From positions 21,289,001 through 21,353,000 of the forward strand of contig NC_135362.1 in the NCBI RefSeq assembly GCF_051622035.1: DNA of 64,000 nucleotides, read 5' to 3'. The notes under the pieces were generated by a model that searched no databases, was not told the origin of the DNA, and saw only the letters and a program-made list of their open reading frames with translations. Both the position numbers and the translations under genes were made by a program. Shown piece after piece: positions 59,761-64,000 of this stretch. The stretch comes from Arctopsyche grandis. Its lineage: Eukaryota; Arthropoda; Insecta; Trichoptera; Hydropsychidae. How positions within the stretch are numbered: position 1 is the first letter of the stretch; each line of letters starts with the position of its first letter.

Positions 59761-60597
59761 ATGTTTGTATGAACTCGCATTGTGTAAAATGCTTGTATAG
59801 TTTACATTTATGGGGGCGTATGGATTGAGACAGCGGAATTTTTAAGGCACGACTGTTTAATGTGATGGGCGGGAAGGAAGTAAAGTAGTAAAATTTTTGA
59901 GTGCCAAATATTCCGTGATGGAGATTTTAATTACATGTGCGAGATCGCGACGTGCGAAATAGTCACCAAACCAATAGTTTGGGTACCTTTTAAAAACTTT
60001 TATCTAGGTTGGTATGGAATTAGAATAGAAATGATTAAAAATTCTCAAACTCAAATTTGGCATTAATATTTTCATTAGTAATAATATCTATTCATTTTTT
60101 ATTCACTTTTAGTTCATATTTAGTACATATGCTCATTTACTATTCATTGACAATGCACTCCTTCATTCGGAGGTATACTGTATAGGTATTATACAATTAG
60201 ATACAATAGTGGCAAGGTGACCTACAGCCCCGGTGCACGCTATTTCTTTTATCTGACCTCGCAACCTTCAAACTTCTTGGTGTCTTTTCCAAACAGCAAA
60301 CGCGTCTCATTAAATGTTACATATATTGCCCGAAGCAATAGCAAGTTGTTTGGCTTCATTTTGTCGGATCGAGTTGATCTATGATTCACTGGCTTATATG
60401 GAACAACAATATCAATCTTATATCGAAATTCACATACCACATTAAAAAATGTATAATAATTAAACGATTATGGAAATATCAACATAAAAGGTTTCGGTAA
60501 ATAATAACTTAGTAATTCGGATTTAGTTCAAATTGTGATTGCCTATTGAAAATTATTAAAATTTATATTTAGTGAAATGAGAAGATGTGGAAAGATG

Positions 60598-60945
60598 GGG
60601 TCTACCTCACGGGCCCGAATGTGAAACGCCCGAAAACGCAAATATCGGAAGGCAAAGATCGAAAATCGAAAGATCTTAAGTCGAAAGATAAAAAAAGGGT
60701 GCATGGTAAACGGTACATACTCACTTAATTTGCGCGATCAGGATACAACAGGAACAGGCTTTTCCTCCCATATTGGAGGAAAAGCCTGTTCCTCTTGTTC
60801 CTGTTGTATCCTGCTCGCGCAAATGTACCGTTTACCATGCACCCTTTTTTTTGATCTTTTGACTTACGATCTTTCGATTTTCGATCTTTGCATTCCGATA
60901 TTTGCGTTTTCGGGCGTTTCACATTCGGGCTCGTGACGGAGACCG
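60598..60945. mobile_element. Mutator-like palindromic MITE with perfect 9-bp duplication (fullest copy)
   Basis: A 348-bp near-complete palindrome, GGGTCTACCTCACGGGCCCG to CGGGCTCGTGACGGAGACCG, flanked by GGAAAGATG at 60589-60597 and 60946-60954. The arms contain AACGCAAATATCGGAA, TCGAAAGATCTTAAGTCGAA and GTGCATGGTAAACGGTAC; the centre contains the AGGATACAACAGGAACAGGC core. Confidence 0.88.
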
Positions 60946-61586
60946 GGAAAGATGAATATGTGGATGAGAGAGATGATTAAAAACTGAGTAAATGAAAAGT
61001 TATATCAAACTATAGAAAATGTTTCAATGATATCTAATATGTATAATCGAAAAGAAAATCTGGGTGAATAGAAAAAAAAAAGTCGAATGAATATAAAAGT
61101 CATTTGCACAAATCACAACGATCAAAGTTTACTCCATATGTTAATTTATGTCCAAACCATAACATACATAGTATAATTTAAAAACTGTAACTACATATGT
61201 TATAGTTCGGTGATTATTTCTCACAAAGAGATCTCGCACACATCACTAAAATCTTGATCACGGAACATCTAGTAACCGAAAATTGCATCCATTGAGAGAT
61301 ACCCACGCGAACTATGTATCATCTAACGATAACTCGAGTTCCAGATATTCCGTATTCCCGATTTTCGTGGCAACGATTGTCGTGTGCGCGATCGCAATTT
61401 TTGAAATAATTGGTTTAAATTTGCAACATGTATGTATGTACATAAGTACATATGTATATGTAGAATAAAAAAAAAATTGTGCGTACTTATAATCATATGT
61501 AAACTTATGCTAAAACGTCTATAATAAACTTATCGCACAATCATTTTACTTTACGTGCGGTTTATTACTACATACATACATACATA

Positions 61587-62055
61587 CAGTGGTGTAGTCG
61601 GGCCAGGTCGCCGCCCTGGCACATTGATTGATATAAACATTGTTTTGCTAGTACAATTAAATATTTTGACTAAAATTTCATATAAAATTTTGTGTTTCAA
61701 ATATTGTGAGCAGACTCTCGCTCTAATACCGATGACCACAATCGAATAGTAATCTGAGCACATTCAAAACTTAAAAGACGTTCAATGAAATTTATTTGCT
61801 TTTTTATCTAAAACCACCCAAAACTTCGAAAGAAAATATTCTTTGAACTATTTACCATATGCACTTGAGGATAGATAAAATGAGGGAACTCAGCTTAAAT
61901 GAATAGTCATCTCTAAATTCAAATGTTAAAATTTGATGGTTTTTTGACATACAATGTGTATACATATGTACATGGTTTTAGCATTGCTAAAAGCAAATGT
62001 TGCTGTTGACACACAAACACGCCTGGTTTTTTTTTTATTTAGCACTACACCACTG
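61587..62055. mobile_element. hAT-like non-autonomous element
   Basis: A 469-bp element with 12-bp inverted ends CAGTGGTGTAGT and ACTACACCACTG; flanks CATACATA and CATAGATA agree at 7 of 8. No transposase frame. Confidence 0.72.
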
Positions 62056-63092
62056 CATAGATATGTATGTATGTACATATTTGGTTTTGATAAAATTGTA
62101 TTTTGGTATCCAATCTTAATTTAACATTGAGTCAAAAGAACCGAAAAAGAATTCCGTATTCTTTTAATATTTATTTAAGTACATGTCGTGATCAAAATTT
62201 CGGTGGATGAACACGATTTGCACGATATTACGAATGAGGACAAAATCATCAAAAAATCATTAGACAAATATGTACCTAGCAATCATTTTATGGTTGAATT
62301 GTATACCATTTTGAAAAGTCGCGCTTTAACTTTGAAAAATTACGCAATGCATTTAATCTTGAGAGGTTGCTTATCGATATGATAGTGAATTGGTTATAAA
62401 AAAAAGACACACCTTTGACATACAATAATTCGGAAAAACACTTTAGATACAAAATGCAGCGTCATTTCAAAAACATACATATCTAATATGTACATATATA
62501 TTTACAATATGGCTTTTTAAATGTAAAATCGAAATATATACATATGTATGTACATATAGCTGATGACTAATTTCACGATTTCGTAATTTCATTGCCCTTG
62601 TTATTTTTAATTATCTGAAAGGAAACAACACAAGGACAGAAATAGAAACTTTTAAATTACGCTTACATAGGTACATCGCTTTTCAACTTTCGACAAAATT
62701 TTATATTTATGAAGAGCTAGATATGTATGTACATACATATATGTAGGTACAATATGAATATATAATTTTAAATTATGCAGGCAACGTAATTAAAACGTTC
62801 ACGCGTATACATGTATACATTTTTTGTCATTTAATGCTTAAAAGAGTAACATCGTATTCATAATAGCTTATATATATAGCTTATTATTTTTATGATTGTG
62901 TTAAATATGTTGTTTGTGTATATATGTATGTATATGTTTTGTTTTTGTTATTTTATATACTAATTTCTTTAGTTATTCTTTTCTGTTAAATTTTTGACCA
63001 TTGTGGCGCATTAAGAATTCCTGTAATGCTACAATGGTCCAAACTTTAAATAAATAAAATAATTCATAATTATTTTCAAACTCACTCAGTTT

Positions 63093-63723
63093 AGGGATCT
63101 CAAATATTCGTCGACTTCAACTATTCGAATATCGAATAGTAAATCAAGAGCTATTCGAATATTCGAATATATTCGAAAATTAAAAAAAAAGGTTATTACA
63201 TATGTATGTACCAAGCATAAATTTGAATGAATCGTCTTATCATAGTTGCCATTGAATTCCACCTCGTTTTTACAGCCAATAATAATTAAAAAAAAAAATT
63301 ATTTTTTCATTATGATTTCTTGTAAAAATATATATTTCGTCGGTGACTTCTTAAATATTCGTATTATTTTTCTGATGTTTTCTAAAATTTGTGGAGATCA
63401 ATTGAAAATCACTTATCAATCGAAAAGTGATTTTCTTCAAAAATTTCTGTATTTAATGAATAAAAATCCATATCTTCACATGTAGACATTTCATCTTCTT
63501 CATTATCTTCATTTTTATCACAATTATCCCCATTATATATTTCATTTTCTTCATAATCGTCGGCTTCTTCGTCATCACTCTTTTCGTGTTGTATTTAGTT
63601 TATAAAAAAATATATACACGAATAATATTCGAATAGTTGATGAAATATTCGAATAATGAATGGCTGAAAAATCAGACGAATAATTCGAATACTCGAATAT
63701 TCGAATATTCGATTGGGATCCCT
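63093..63723 (-). mobile_element. TTCGAA-rich element with TAGGGATC inverted ends
   Basis: Left TAGGGATCTCAAATATTCG and right CGATTGGGATCCCTA are inverted, and each is followed inward by clusters of ATTCGAATA. In the middle, the minus strand has an acidic open stretch (EDNEEDE-like, about 63600 to 63410) that could be a transposase leftover. The ends look hAT-like, but an 8-bp duplication is not clear. Confidence 0.45.
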
Positions 63724-64000
63724 ACTTCAGATGAATTTCTGTCACAGAAAAGACACTTAACAAAAGCTCTAAATGAAAAATTATAATGATATTTTTATTT
63801 GAAAAATACATATGTATAAATTTATATGTAAATACACGTACATGCATGCATTTTGTATGGAATGAGACACATCTAGGGCGATTCGATTTTAGAGCTACAA
63901 TTTTTATAACCGTGGCTGAGCTCGTGAGGCTAACCTTTCACAGGATTTGAAGGTTGATTGACCGCTGCTTGATATAAATTGACCTACAATTCGACTGGTC
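63724..64000. other. Window end, nothing recognised
   Basis: AT-rich DNA; GTGGCTGAGCTCGTGAGGC at about 63913 has a weak tRNA-like look, but no B box was identified before the window ends. Confidence 0.3.

Larger units (their letters stand above)
58413..64000. other. Gene-poor right end
   Basis: Begins with the Su(fu) 5' flank. No host gene was recognised in the remaining 5.6 kb. It contains a solo LTR, a SINE-like unit, a Mutator-like MITE, a hAT-like element and a TTCGAA-rich element, all listed. Short frames at 61283-61468 and 62188-62382 have no support. Confidence 0.5.

Noticed and set aside
61283-61468. Possible small single-span membrane protein
   Set aside because: Only 61 codons with a microsatellite at the end; no supporting context.

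Overview
The window is nuclear DNA from an insect. It is AT-rich, its genes carry short GT-AG introns, and it is dense in ATGTACAT-type microsatellites and miniature transposons. The proteins have plainly arthropod or animal counterparts: ADAR, Su(fu), GM130, RpL35, an insect-type neutral lipase and aldo-keto reductases. I could not fix the order within insects.

Layout from left to right. The 3' end of an unrecognised nuclear-looking protein (2-1114, +). RpL35 (3874-4666, -). A striking LTR-internal-LTR-internal-LTR array (5695-10965) with a 2189-bp period and a 4-bp target duplication, beside a small hAT MITE. GM130/GOLGA2 (12145-15703, -). The RNA-editing deaminase ADAR (18032-36135, -; 13 coding exons). 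One ADAR intron of about 11.7 kb holds a complete neutral lipase gene on the opposite strand (25792-28915, +). A pile-up of MITEs (36.8-39.4 kb). A cluster of three aldo-keto reductases with the same seven-exon layout (39842-41299 -, 43511-45662 +, 47478-49797 +), plus an extra first-exon-like exon (46715-46789). A worn LINE 3' end (about 50.2-50.7 kb). A DNAJB12/14-type co-chaperone (51536-52692, +). Suppressor of fused (54976-58412, -). A gene-poor right end (58.4-64 kb) with a solo LTR, a SINE-like unit and several DNA-transposon derivatives.

The genes are unrelated housekeeping, signalling and metabolic genes, apart from the aldo-keto reductase cluster, which is a local tandem family. Splice sites were placed by reading. 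Phases and exon lengths close exactly for every gene model: RpL35 123 aa, GM130 888 aa, ADAR 689 aa, lipase 331 aa, AKRs 315/317/318 aa, DnaJ 362 aa, Su(fu) 701 aa.

The repeat content is the most unusual part. It includes (a) a non-autonomous LTR element in a head-to-tail dimer sharing LTRs, whose LTR contains copies of its own primer-binding junction; (b) two families of palindromic MITE with different ends and different target-site lengths that share one core; (c) nested MITEs; and (d) a roughly 565-bp GC-rich minisatellite in otherwise AT-rich intron DNA.
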